DNA from: Ornithinimicrobium murale
GTDB taxonomy: Bacteria; Actinomycetota; Actinomycetes; Actinomycetales; Dermatophilaceae
DNA length: 64,000 nucleotides
NCBI RefSeq assembly: GCF_003352835.1
Contig: NZ_QLVD01000028.1
Location: 1-64,000 of the forward strand
Reading direction: 5' to 3'
Shown here: positions 24,103-32,500 of the stretch, one piece after another
Layout: every line of letters begins with the position of its first letter
Numbering within the stretch: position 1 is the stretch's first letter
Program-made: the position numbers and the translations under genes
The notes under the pieces: generated by a model
The model's database searches: none
Told to the model about the DNA's origin: nothing
What the model saw: the letters and a program-made list of their open reading frames with translations, nothing else

Positions 24103-24244
24103 AATGGGGCGGGAGGAAATTAGGTTGTGCCCGAGGTGGTCCGGCGCGCACGATTGACGAGTCATCTCGCCGATGAGTCTGACCCCGCACGGGAGTCTCC
24201 ATCGCCGTGAGTCACACCCACCCATCCATGACGGAGGAATCTCT

Positions 24245-25783
24245 ATGTCTCTGCGCACGCCGGTAGCGGCCGCGAACGTGACCGCCACACCCGGGCGCAC
24301 CCCTGCCGTCGTGCTCTGGCTGGTTGCTGCGGCGTTCGTGGTGATCCTCAACGAGACCATCATGATGAACGCGATCCCCCAGCTCATGGAGGGTCTGCAG
24401 ATCGATGAGGCTGCGGCGCAGTGGTTGTCCACGGCGTTCCTGCTGACGATGGCCTCGGTCATCCCGGTGACCGGATGGTTCCTGCAGCGGGTCACCACGC
24501 GGACCGCGTTCGCGACCGCCATGATCGTCTTCATCATCGGCACCACGCTGGCAGCGGTCGCGCCGAGCTATCCGGTGCTGCTGGCCGCCCGGATCATCCA
24601 GGCCTCCGGCACCGCGGTGATGATGCCGCTGCTGATGACGACCCTGATGACCGTCGTCCCGGAGCGCGACCGTGGTCGCGTCATGGGCAACGTCACGCTC
24701 GTGATGTCCGTGGCTCCGGCGATGGGGCCGGCCGTGTCCGGCCTGCTGCTGGGGCTCGGATCCTGGCGGCTCATGTTCTTCACCGTGTTGCCGATCGCTG
24801 TGGTTGTCACCATTGCCGCCCTGCGGAAGCTGCCCAACGTGGGTGAGCCGCAGCAGATCGGCATCGACTGGTTCAGCGTCGTCATCGCCGCGCTCGGCTT
24901 CGGTGGCCTGGTGTTCGGTCTGAGCCGGTTCGGTCAGGGCCTGGGCGCTCAGCCGTGGCTGCTCGTCGGCGGCAGCCTGCTGGCCATCCTGGTGTTCGTG
25001 CTGCGTCAGCTGCAGCTGCAGCGCCGGGGCAACCCGCTGCTGGACCTGCGCACCTTCCGGCGACCCATCTTCACCCGTGCCGTGGTCCTGCTGTCGGTGT
25101 CCTTCATGGCGATGCTCGGCGCGATGCTGCTGCTGCCGCTCTATCTCCAGCAGGTCCGCGGGCTCACCGCCCTGGAGGCCGGGCTGCTGGTCATGCCGGG
25201 TGGCGTCGCGATGGGTGTGCTCGGCCCGCGCGTGGGCCGAGTCTTCGACCGGTATGGCAGCCGCCTGCTGATCATCCCCGGCTCGATCGGCATCGCGCTC
25301 GCCATGGGGTCGCTGACCCTGATTGATGCGCAGACGCCCTACTGGCAGCTCCTGGCCGCGCACATTGTGCTGATGATCAGCCTGGCCGGTGTGTTCACCC
25401 CGTCCTTCACCTTGGGGTTGGGAGACGTGCCGGGGCGCCTGTACTCTCACGCCAGTTCCCTGCTGGGCACCTTGCAGCAGGTGGCAGGTGCGTTGGGCAC
25501 TGCCTTGGTGATCACCATCATGACCGCACGGTCGACCCGGCTCGTCGAGGGCGGCACGGCGCCGCTGGACGCCACGGTGGAAGGCATGCGGTGGGGCTTT
25601 GGCTTCGGCGCGATCATCGCCCTGGTCGTGATCGGGCTGGTGCTGCTGATGCCGAACCGGCTGCCGCAGCAGGAGCCGGGTGAGCAGGAGCCGGGATCGG
25701 ACGAGGCGGGTCGGCAGGAGTCGGGAGTCTCCGAGCTCCCCGAGCCGCTCGAGGACGAGCTCACTCCCGACCCGGCCACCTGA
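24245..25783 (+). CDS. MFS transporter, DHA2 family drug exporter
   Basis: This 512-residue transporter has about 14 membrane helices. The N-terminal helix carries VVILNETIMMNAIPQL, a variant of motif D1, and the segment after helix 4 is RIIQASGTAVMMPLL, typical of DHA2 (EmrB/QacA-like) exporters. Residues WRLMFF follow motif C-like AMGPAVSGLLLG. These use the proton gradient to expel toxic organic compounds. The last 45 residues are acidic and repetitive (EQEPGE, EPGSDE) and probably a disordered cytoplasmic tail. The ATG at 24245 follows GGAGGAA; upstream in-frame starts lack a site. The gene stands alone with no adjacent regulator. Confidence 0.9.
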   Translation: MSLRTPVAAANVTATPGRTPAVVLWLVAAAFVVILNETIMMNAIPQLMEGLQIDEAAAQWLSTAFLLTMASVIPVTGWFLQRVTTRTAFATAMIVFIIGTTLAAVAPSYPVLLAARIIQASGTAVMMPLLMTTLMTVVPERDRGRVMGNVTLVMSVAPAMGPAVSGLLLGLGSWRLMFFTVLPIAVVVTIAALRKLPNVGEPQQIGIDWFSVVIAALGFGGLVFGLSRFGQGLGAQPWLLVGGSLLAILVFVLRQLQLQRRGNPLLDLRTFRRPIFTRAVVLLSVSFMAMLGAMLLLPLYLQQVRGLTALEAGLLVMPGGVAMGVLGPRVGRVFDRYGSRLLIIPGSIGIALAMGSLTLIDAQTPYWQLLAAHIVLMISLAGVFTPSFTLGLGDVPGRLYSHASSLLGTLQQVAGALGTALVITIMTARSTRLVEGGTAPLDATVEGMRWGFGFGAIIALVVIGLVLLMPNRLPQQEPGEQEPGSDEAGRQESGVSELPEPLEDELTPDPAT

Positions 25784-25958
25784 CCTCGCCGGGGTAGACG
25801 GCTGGCCGCTTGGCCGCTTGGCCGGCTGGCCGAGCGATCGACTAACCGGCTTGGCCGCGTGGCCGTTGGCTGGCATCGCCCGGCCGGCCGACCACCCGAC
25901 CGACTGACTGAGCGCAAACACGTGCACGGGTCAGTGAGGCCTCGAACGCGAGGCGCTC

Positions 25959-26009
25959 GAGGCGGTCCGAACCTCCCTCAAAAGGCGCATGAGGCGGTCC
26001 GAACCTCCC
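25959..26009. repeat. 19-bp direct repeat in the MFS-S9 intergenic region
   Basis: Copies at 25959-25977 and 25991-26009 are identical and 32 bases apart. Each can fold as GAGG/CCTC, and each is followed on this strand by a run of A, read as T-run-like on the minus strand. They may help terminate the S9 peptidase gene, which ends at 26020. The preceding 25800-25900 is a run of GGCCGnTTGGCC-like motifs. Confidence 0.7.
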
Positions 26010-26019
26010 CAAAAATGGG

Positions 26020-28188
26020 TCAGGGGCGCGCGGACTCCCCGTCCACGCCGTCGCCGGTGGCCTCGTGCTCCTCGTCCGCGGCGGCCGCCGCCTGCAGCTG
26101 CTTCTCGGTCGGCGCCGACCGTCCCAGCTCGACCGGCAGCTCCGGAGCAGCCGACCCGAGCACGTGCTCGGCCAGGAACCCGGAGACCACCTGATACCAG
26201 ATCTTCGCGTGCTGCGGGGTGAGGATCCAGTGGTTCTCGTTGGGGAAGTACAGGAACCGGTGCACCGTCGAGCCGTCCTCCCCGGCAGGCAGGCCCGAGT
26301 GGGCGAGCAGTTCGTACCAGAGCCGCAGTCCTTCACCGATCGGGACGCGATAGTCCTTGTCGCCGTGGATCACCAGCACAGGCGTGACGATCTTGTCCAC
26401 GGACAGGTGCGGGCTGTTGGCCTCACCCATCTCGCGGGTCATCTCGCGCTGCCAGAAGAACGCCGCGTCGGTGGTCGGACCGAACTGGTCCAGCGCCCAC
26501 AGCGAGGCGTGCGTGACGATCGCACTGAACCGATCCGTGTGTCCGGCAACCCAGTTGGCCATGTAGCCACCGAACGACCCACCCATCGCCGCGGTCCGCG
26601 TCTCGTCGATGTCCGAGCGCGCCACGACGGTGTCGGTGATCGCCATCAGGTCCTCATAGGGCGCCTGACCCCACGAGCCCCACCCGCGCTGGATGAAGTC
26701 CTGCCCGTAGCCGGTGGAGAGCGCCGGGTCCGGCAGCAGCACCGCATAGCCCTGGGCGGTCATCAGCCACGGGTTCCACCGCCAGGTCCAGGCGTTCCAG
26801 GACCCGAGCGGCCCGCCGTGGATCCACAGCAGCAACGGGTGCGGACCCTCGCCCTCGGGCAGCGCCAGCCAGCCGCGCACGCGGGTGCCGTCAGCGGCGG
26901 TGGTCTCGACGTCCTCGAGGCGCCCCGGGATCTGCGGCCGCTCGACCGGGCCGGGCAGCACGGCGACGGCACCGGTGGCCAGGTCGATCGCCACGACCTC
27001 GTTCGGGAACAGATAGCTGGAGCGGACGGCATAGGCGTGGGCTCCGTCGGGGGAGACCACGACCTCGCTGTATGCCGAGTCGTCCGTGGTCACCTGCCGC
27101 ACCTCTCCCGTGGTCACCTCGATGGAGAAGACGGGGGAGCGGCCGTTGTCGTCGGCGGTCACCAGCACGGCGGTGCCGTCGGGCAGCCAGGCGGCGGGGC
27201 TGGCCCACCGGTCCCAGTCGGGGGCCAGCGGTGTCCGCTCGCCGGTGGCCAGGTCCAGCAGGTTCAGGACCGGCCGCGGCGCCCGCTCCGGCGTGCTCTT
27301 GCGGTCCACCACGACGACGGCCTGCGTGTTGTCCGGGCTGATCAGCGGCGCATAGAACTCGTGCCCCGGCTCGTCGGCCAGGATGGTGCGCTCGCCGGTG
27401 GCCAGGTCGATGCGCACGAGCTGGCTGCGCTGGTCACCGCGGGCCTCGGGCACGGTCAGCGACACGAGCGCGAAGGTGCCGTCGGGGCTGACGACGGGGG
27501 AGCCGTCCCGCATCCTGGCGCCGACGCCCTCGCTGACCCAGTGCAGCCGCAGCGCGGGGACGTGGTCGGTCGTGGTGGGCCGCTTGGGTGTCTGCTCCGC
27601 GTCGGGCTCGGCCACGAACAGCTGCGGCGCGGTCGGCCCCAGGTCGGCGTCCCAGTGCCGGACCGGGTAGCCGTCGTGCAGGATGGCCTGCACCCCGCCG
27701 TCCTTGCGGGCCTTGTGGATCGCCGCGTGCGTCTTCTCGTCGGTCGCGCCGGGCAGCTGGCCGGCCACGACCACGGTCACGTCGGCGTCGTGGGCGCACA
27801 GCACCTGGCCGACCCCGCCGGGCCGGGAGAGGACCACGCGGGCCTCGCCACCTCCGGCCGGGATCTCCCACAGGGCCGCCTCGGGCGTGTCCTCGTCCGC
27901 CTCCGGGTCGGGGCGCGCCGAGGTGAAGTACAGGGTGCCGGTGCTGCTGAACGCGGCACCTGCCTCACCCTTCGCGCTGCGCGTGATCCGGTATGCCGCA
28001 CGCTCACCCCGTGGGTCCAGGCCCCAGAGCGCTGTGGCATAGCCGGTCCCCGACTTGGTGATGGTGGACACCGTGGTGACCAGCCGGGTCCCGTCCGGAC
28101 TCAGTGCCAGGCCCCCCAGGCGAGGCATCGCAACGTACTGGTCGAGGTCGTGGAAGATGGTGGAAGACGACTGTGGCTCCGTGCTCAT
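26020..28188 (-). CDS. S9 family prolyl oligopeptidase-type serine peptidase
   Basis: This 722-residue enzyme has an N-terminal beta-propeller (about 20-460) and a C-terminal alpha/beta-hydrolase domain. The nucleophile Ser538 lies in GGSFGG, the catalytic Asp is about 612 in HGDKDYRVP, and the His about 653 in NENHWI. There is no signal peptide, so it is probably cytosolic and cuts oligopeptides, as in acylaminoacyl/prolyl oligopeptidases. The C-terminal 45 residues are Ala/Glu-rich and extra to the family. The ATG at 28188 is preceded by an AGGAAAG-like site. It is divergent from the PAC2 gene. Confidence 0.9.
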   Translation of the reverse strand: MSTEPQSSSTIFHDLDQYVAMPRLGGLALSPDGTRLVTTVSTITKSGTGYATALWGLDPRGERAAYRITRSAKGEAGAAFSSTGTLYFTSARPDPEADEDTPEAALWEIPAGGGEARVVLSRPGGVGQVLCAHDADVTVVVAGQLPGATDEKTHAAIHKARKDGGVQAILHDGYPVRHWDADLGPTAPQLFVAEPDAEQTPKRPTTTDHVPALRLHWVSEGVGARMRDGSPVVSPDGTFALVSLTVPEARGDQRSQLVRIDLATGERTILADEPGHEFYAPLISPDNTQAVVVVDRKSTPERAPRPVLNLLDLATGERTPLAPDWDRWASPAAWLPDGTAVLVTADDNGRSPVFSIEVTTGEVRQVTTDDSAYSEVVVSPDGAHAYAVRSSYLFPNEVVAIDLATGAVAVLPGPVERPQIPGRLEDVETTAADGTRVRGWLALPEGEGPHPLLLWIHGGPLGSWNAWTWRWNPWLMTAQGYAVLLPDPALSTGYGQDFIQRGWGSWGQAPYEDLMAITDTVVARSDIDETRTAAMGGSFGGYMANWVAGHTDRFSAIVTHASLWALDQFGPTTDAAFFWQREMTREMGEANSPHLSVDKIVTPVLVIHGDKDYRVPIGEGLRLWYELLAHSGLPAGEDGSTVHRFLYFPNENHWILTPQHAKIWYQVVSGFLAEHVLGSAAPELPVELGRSAPTEKQLQAAAAADEEHEATGDGVDGESARP

Positions 28189-28376
28189 ACCTGCTTTCCT
28201 ATCACCTCGCGCCACTGAAGTGGTCCACGGCACCTGGGCACTCGCCGACCGGCAGCCACCCACGCCGCCGTCACCGGTGGACCGACGGGGAGAGGCGGGG
28301 CACGGCATACTGGATGGAGGGGAATCAGTCAGGCTCCCGCGGCGTTGTGCGAAAAGAAGATCTGAGGAGGACTTTC

Positions 28377-29303
28377 GTGATCGAGCCGAGTTCGCTGTAC
28401 CGCCTGGAGACTGACTCCGCGCGGCAGCCGCTGCACGCCCCCCTGTTGCAGGTGTCGCTGGAGGGGTTCATGGACGCCGGCAACGTGCGCAGCCAGGTGA
28501 CCGAGCACCTGCTGGAGCACCTGGAGCACACCGTCGTGGCGTCCTTCGACATGGACAGCCTGATCGACTACCGCGCCCGGCGCCCCCAGATGACTTTCGA
28601 CCGCGACAACTACTCCACCTTCGAGGAGCCGTCGCTGATCCTCTACCGCGTGATCGACCGATCCGGCGAGCCGTTCCTGCTGCTCGATGGGCTGGAGCCG
28701 GACTTCCACTGGGAGGCGTTCGCGGAGGCCGTGCACCAGCTGTGCCTCGGCTTCGGGGTGCGGCGCATGGTGTCCGCGCAGGGCGTGCCGATGGCCGTCC
28801 CGCACACCCGCCCCATCGGCGTCACCCGGTTCGCCAGCGACCGTGAGCTGATCGGTGACGTCGACCCGCTCTTCGGGACAGTCCAGGTGCCCGGCAGCGC
28901 CGAGGCCCTGCTGCACCTGCGCCTCGGTGAGGCTGGTGTGGAGACGATGGGCGCCGCTGTGCACGTGCCGCACTATCTGGCCGAGGCCCGCTTCGGTGAC
29001 GCCGCCGTCGCTGCGCTCGACACCCTGGTGGGCTTCACCGGTGCCGACCTGCCCCGCGACCAGCTGGTTGCCGCCGCCGGGCTCAACCGGGCCGAGATCG
29101 CCAAGGAGCTCAGCGAGAACGAGGAGGCGGCCGAGGTGGTCGCCGCCCTGGAGCAGCGCTACGACCGGTTCCTGGAGGGCCAGCGCAAGCGCAGCCTGCT
29201 CGCTGCCGAGGTCGGTGAGCTGCCCAGCGCCGACGAGATCGGCGCCCAGTTCGAGGACTTCCTGCGCGAGCAGACCGACAGCGACGCCCCCGAGGCGGAC
29301 TGA
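28377..29303 (+). CDS. PAC2 family protein
   Basis: This 308-residue protein matches the PAC2 family of archaeal/actinobacterial proteasome-assembly-chaperone-like proteins. Recognisable segments are LEGFMDAGN near the N-terminus, a conserved FDMDSLIDYRARRP stretch, and VPHYLAE in the C-terminal half. In actinobacteria the family co-occurs with the proteasome, but its role is not settled and no proteasome genes are in this window. I place the start at the GTG at 28377, six bases after GAGGAGG; longer frames lack a site. The C-terminus is acidic. Confidence 0.85.
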   Translation: MIEPSSLYRLETDSARQPLHAPLLQVSLEGFMDAGNVRSQVTEHLLEHLEHTVVASFDMDSLIDYRARRPQMTFDRDNYSTFEEPSLILYRVIDRSGEPFLLLDGLEPDFHWEAFAEAVHQLCLGFGVRRMVSAQGVPMAVPHTRPIGVTRFASDRELIGDVDPLFGTVQVPGSAEALLHLRLGEAGVETMGAAVHVPHYLAEARFGDAAVAALDTLVGFTGADLPRDQLVAAAGLNRAEIAKELSENEEAAEVVAALEQRYDRFLEGQRKRSLLAAEVGELPSADEIGAQFEDFLREQTDSDAPEAD

Positions 29304-29353
29304 CGCTTTGCACGTCGACATCGGCGAGGCGGACTGACGCTTCGCGCGTCGAC
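29291..29353. repeat. 29-bp duplication spanning the PAC2 stop codon
   Basis: The bases at 29291-29319, which include the last codons and stop of the PAC2 gene, recur at 29325-29353 with two differences. As at the copper-storage-like gene, a gene end has been duplicated downstream. Confidence 0.85.
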
Positions 29354-29378
29354 GTGTGACACCACCGCGCGCCGGTGT

Positions 29379-29480
29379 GGCCGCTGAAATGTGTGCACTG
29401 GCACGCAATACAGCGGCCAGACGTGTCGCCTAGTGCTGTCGGCCGCGGGAATGTGTGCACTGGCACGCAAAACAGCGGCC
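29379..29480. repeat. Two copies of a structured 31-bp repeat
   Basis: Copies at 29388-29418 and 29450-29480 differ at one base. The first can fold into a two-tier hairpin: GGCCGCTG (29379-29386) pairs with CAGCGGCC (29411-29418), and inside it GTGC pairs with GCAC. The second copy forms the same structure with a mismatch. Confidence 0.8.
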
Positions 29481-29510
29481 CCGACACGAATCTGCGTGTC
29501 GGGGCCGCTG
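29473..29510. terminator. Strong bidirectional terminator hairpin
   Basis: A perfect 15-bp stem (29473-29487 with 29496-29510, 8-base loop) lies between the convergent PAC2 and subtilase genes. Confidence 0.85.
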
Positions 29511-29541
29511 CTGCGTGGTCACTCCTGCGAGCGCCGGCGCC

Positions 29542-32500
29542 TCACTCGGTGAAGCCGTCGACGTGGGCGACGCGCAGGGTGTTCAGCATCGGCCGGGGAC
29601 CGGTGACACCGACCAGCTCGATCACCAGGGGACCACCCTCGTGCTCGATCGTGACCGACTGCAGGTCAGCGGTCAGGCTGCCGGCCGAGGCCACCACGTC
29701 GTGGTCGTCGAGCACTACCGACCCGTTGACCAGCACGTCGAAGACCTGCTTGCCGGGCTTGTCGTTGGGTTGGAAGGTCGCAAAGCCCAGGTCGACCGCA
29801 TAGCTGCCGGCAGGGGCCTCGTCGAACTGATAGCTGAAGCCACCGTCCCGGCGGTTCTGGAACAGCGCGTCGTCCTCGGTGCCCTCGATCGCACGCTTGG
29901 TGGACTTGGCGGTTGACTTCCCGAGGTGGCCCCAGGAACCGTCAGCATGCTCCTGGTCGGTCTGCCACGTGTCGCCCAGGATGTCGACGAACTGCTGCCC
30001 GCCGACATTGACCGACTGCAGATAGTCCGAGACGGTCAGGGTGACCGGCACCACGGTGTGCGACGCGCGTCCTGCATCGCCCGAGACCAGCACCGAGGCC
30101 TCATAGGTGCCCGGCTCCAGACCGGCAGCGTCCACGGTGAACCCGACGGTCGCTGACTCACCCGGCGCCAGCGTGCCGGTGGTCCCCTCCAGGCTCAGCC
30201 ACGGCACGTCACCGACCGAGGGGCCGCCGGTCGCGATCCGGCGCACCACGCCGTCGACCTGGTCGACGGCCCACAGGTCACCGCTCGCGCCGACCTCGAG
30301 ACCGGCACCGCCAAACTGCGAGGTGCCTGGGCCGGCGATCGCCGAGATCGGCGCACACGTGGTCGGGTCGACCTGATAGATCGTGTCGGTCTCGGAGTTG
30401 GTCGACACCCACAGCGTCCGGCTCAGCGGGTCGAAACCGAGGCCGGCGATGGCCCGGTCGGCCGTGCTGCAGTGGGACAGGGTCGCGCCCGGTGTCTCAA
30501 AGGAGGTGCCGGCAACAGCCCAGACCACGCCCTCGTTCCACCCGCCGATGTAGAAGATGTCCTCCGCGGCGTCATAGGCCAGGCCCCGCTGGGAGACACC
30601 CGACCAGGGCAGCGCGCTCAGGGAGTAGGCCACCTCCCCGGTCTCGGTGTCCCAGCAGTAGATCCCGTTGTCGCCGCCGACGTTGACCTGGCACATGTTG
30701 CCCTGGGCGTCAGTGGTCAGGTCAGCGTTCCAGGAGTCGACCCACCCGGCGTCGAGCACGGTGCCGGTCGGGGTCCCGTCGAGGAGGAACTCCCGGTTCT
30801 CGACCGGCTGGATGTCCGAGACCCAGAGGCTCTCAGCGGTCGTGCCCAGGCCGTACGGCAGGGCCACGTCCGTCGTCGGCCACTCGCTGACCACCTCTCC
30901 CGTGGCCTCCGCGGGGGCGGTGGCCAGACTGCGCCGCGCCGGGGCGAGCCCCTCGGTGGTGCGGGCCAGGGAGTCGTGCCCCTCGGCATACTCCTGGGTG
31001 GTTTCGTTCCGCGCAGCGGGCTGGTGCTGCACCATCGGCGTGCTCGTCGGCTCGGTCTCCGTGGACAGCTCGCCGCCCACGATCTCGCCGATCTCCCACT
31101 CCAGGTCGGCGCTCCCGCTGTTGCTGATGGTCAGCTCCCGGGTTGCCGTGCCCTCCTGTGCCACAACAATATCGGAGTATGCCGAGTCGGCCGTGAGCGT
31201 GGCCGTCACCAGGTCGTGGTCCAGGCTGACCACCCCGCCGTCACCGGCGACGGTGACCTGCTCCTGCGAGGTGCCGTAGTCGAACCGGCTGGCCGTGACC
31301 GTGTAGGTGCCGGGGAACAGCAGCGCCCGATAGCTGCCGTCGGCGCCGGTCCGGGAACGACGCACCTCGGTGCCGTCCGCGTCGGTGATGACCACCCACG
31401 CGTCGGCCACACCCTCGCCGTCGTTGGCGTCGGTGACCGTGCCGGTGACCGAGTCGTTGGCGGGCAGGCTGAAGTGGATCTGCCGGTCGTTGGACAGGGA
31501 GCGCTCGCTGTGGGAGTACTCGAAGGCCACCGTCCCGTCGGCGTTCTCCAGCCCGACCGTTGCACCCATGCCGACCTCGTGGCCGTAGGGCTCCCCGTCG
31601 AGGTTGCGGTAGGCGAAGGTGATCTCGCCGTTCTCCCACATGATCGCCTCGAAGTCGAAGGTCCCCTCGCCGTACCAGAGGTTGACGTTGCGGTACTCGA
31701 TCACGAAGCCGCGGTTCGGAGCCTCACCGATGACTCCGGTGAAGACGCCTCCGTGCTCCTGGATCTCCAGGTTGCTCCAGTAGGGGTAGACGCCCGCGTT
31801 GGGAGCGAGCTGGTAAGGCAGCTCGCTGTTGAACCAGGTGCGCGGGCCCAGGAAGCTGATCTCCCCGTTGGTGCCGAGGTGCACGCGGGAGTAGCCCACG
31901 CCGTAGAGGGTGACCGGGAACGGCAGGTCGACAGATGTCGTCGCGTCGTCCCCACTCAGCTCGACGGGGTTGTCGACCTCGACGTAGTCCGCGGCCTGCA
32001 CCTCGCAGGTGTAGCCGAACTCGTCGGTCACCTGCTCCAGGTCGAAGTCCTGGGTGAGCGGGCCCTCGACGGTCACCTCGGTGCTGAGCGGGGTGGTGCA
32101 GTGCGGCAGCTCCGCGGTGACGGTGTAGGTGTCGACGGGCACGTCGGGGATCGTGTAGTGCCCGTCGGCGTCCGTGGTGACCTCCGGCAGCGGCGCGCCC
32201 TCGACCAGGACGGTGGCGCCGTCGACCGGCTCGCCGCCGGCGGTGACGGTGCCGCTGATCGGGTGGGTCGCCTTGACCTCCAGGACGATCGGCTCGGTGG
32301 CGCTGCTGCCCTCGGTGATGGTGACGACCTGGGTCGCGGTCACGAAGCCGAAGGCTGAGGTGACTAGCTCCCACTCACCCACGGGCAGCTCGGTGCGATA
32401 CGCGCCGTCGGCCGGCGTGGTCTGGGTCCGCAGGACCTCGCCCTCACTGTCGCGGGCCTGCACGGTCGCGCCCTCGATCGGCTGACCGTCGGCCGCCGAG

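Larger units (their letters stand above)
23924..24244. other. Repeat-bearing intergenic region before the MFS gene
   Basis: This 321-base gap contains no gene. It holds the second copy of the dispersed palindrome (23948-24009), then four tandem 23-bp repeats (24011-24102), then about 140 bases of unique DNA that should carry the MFS promoter. I see no confident -35/-10 pair. Confidence 0.7.
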
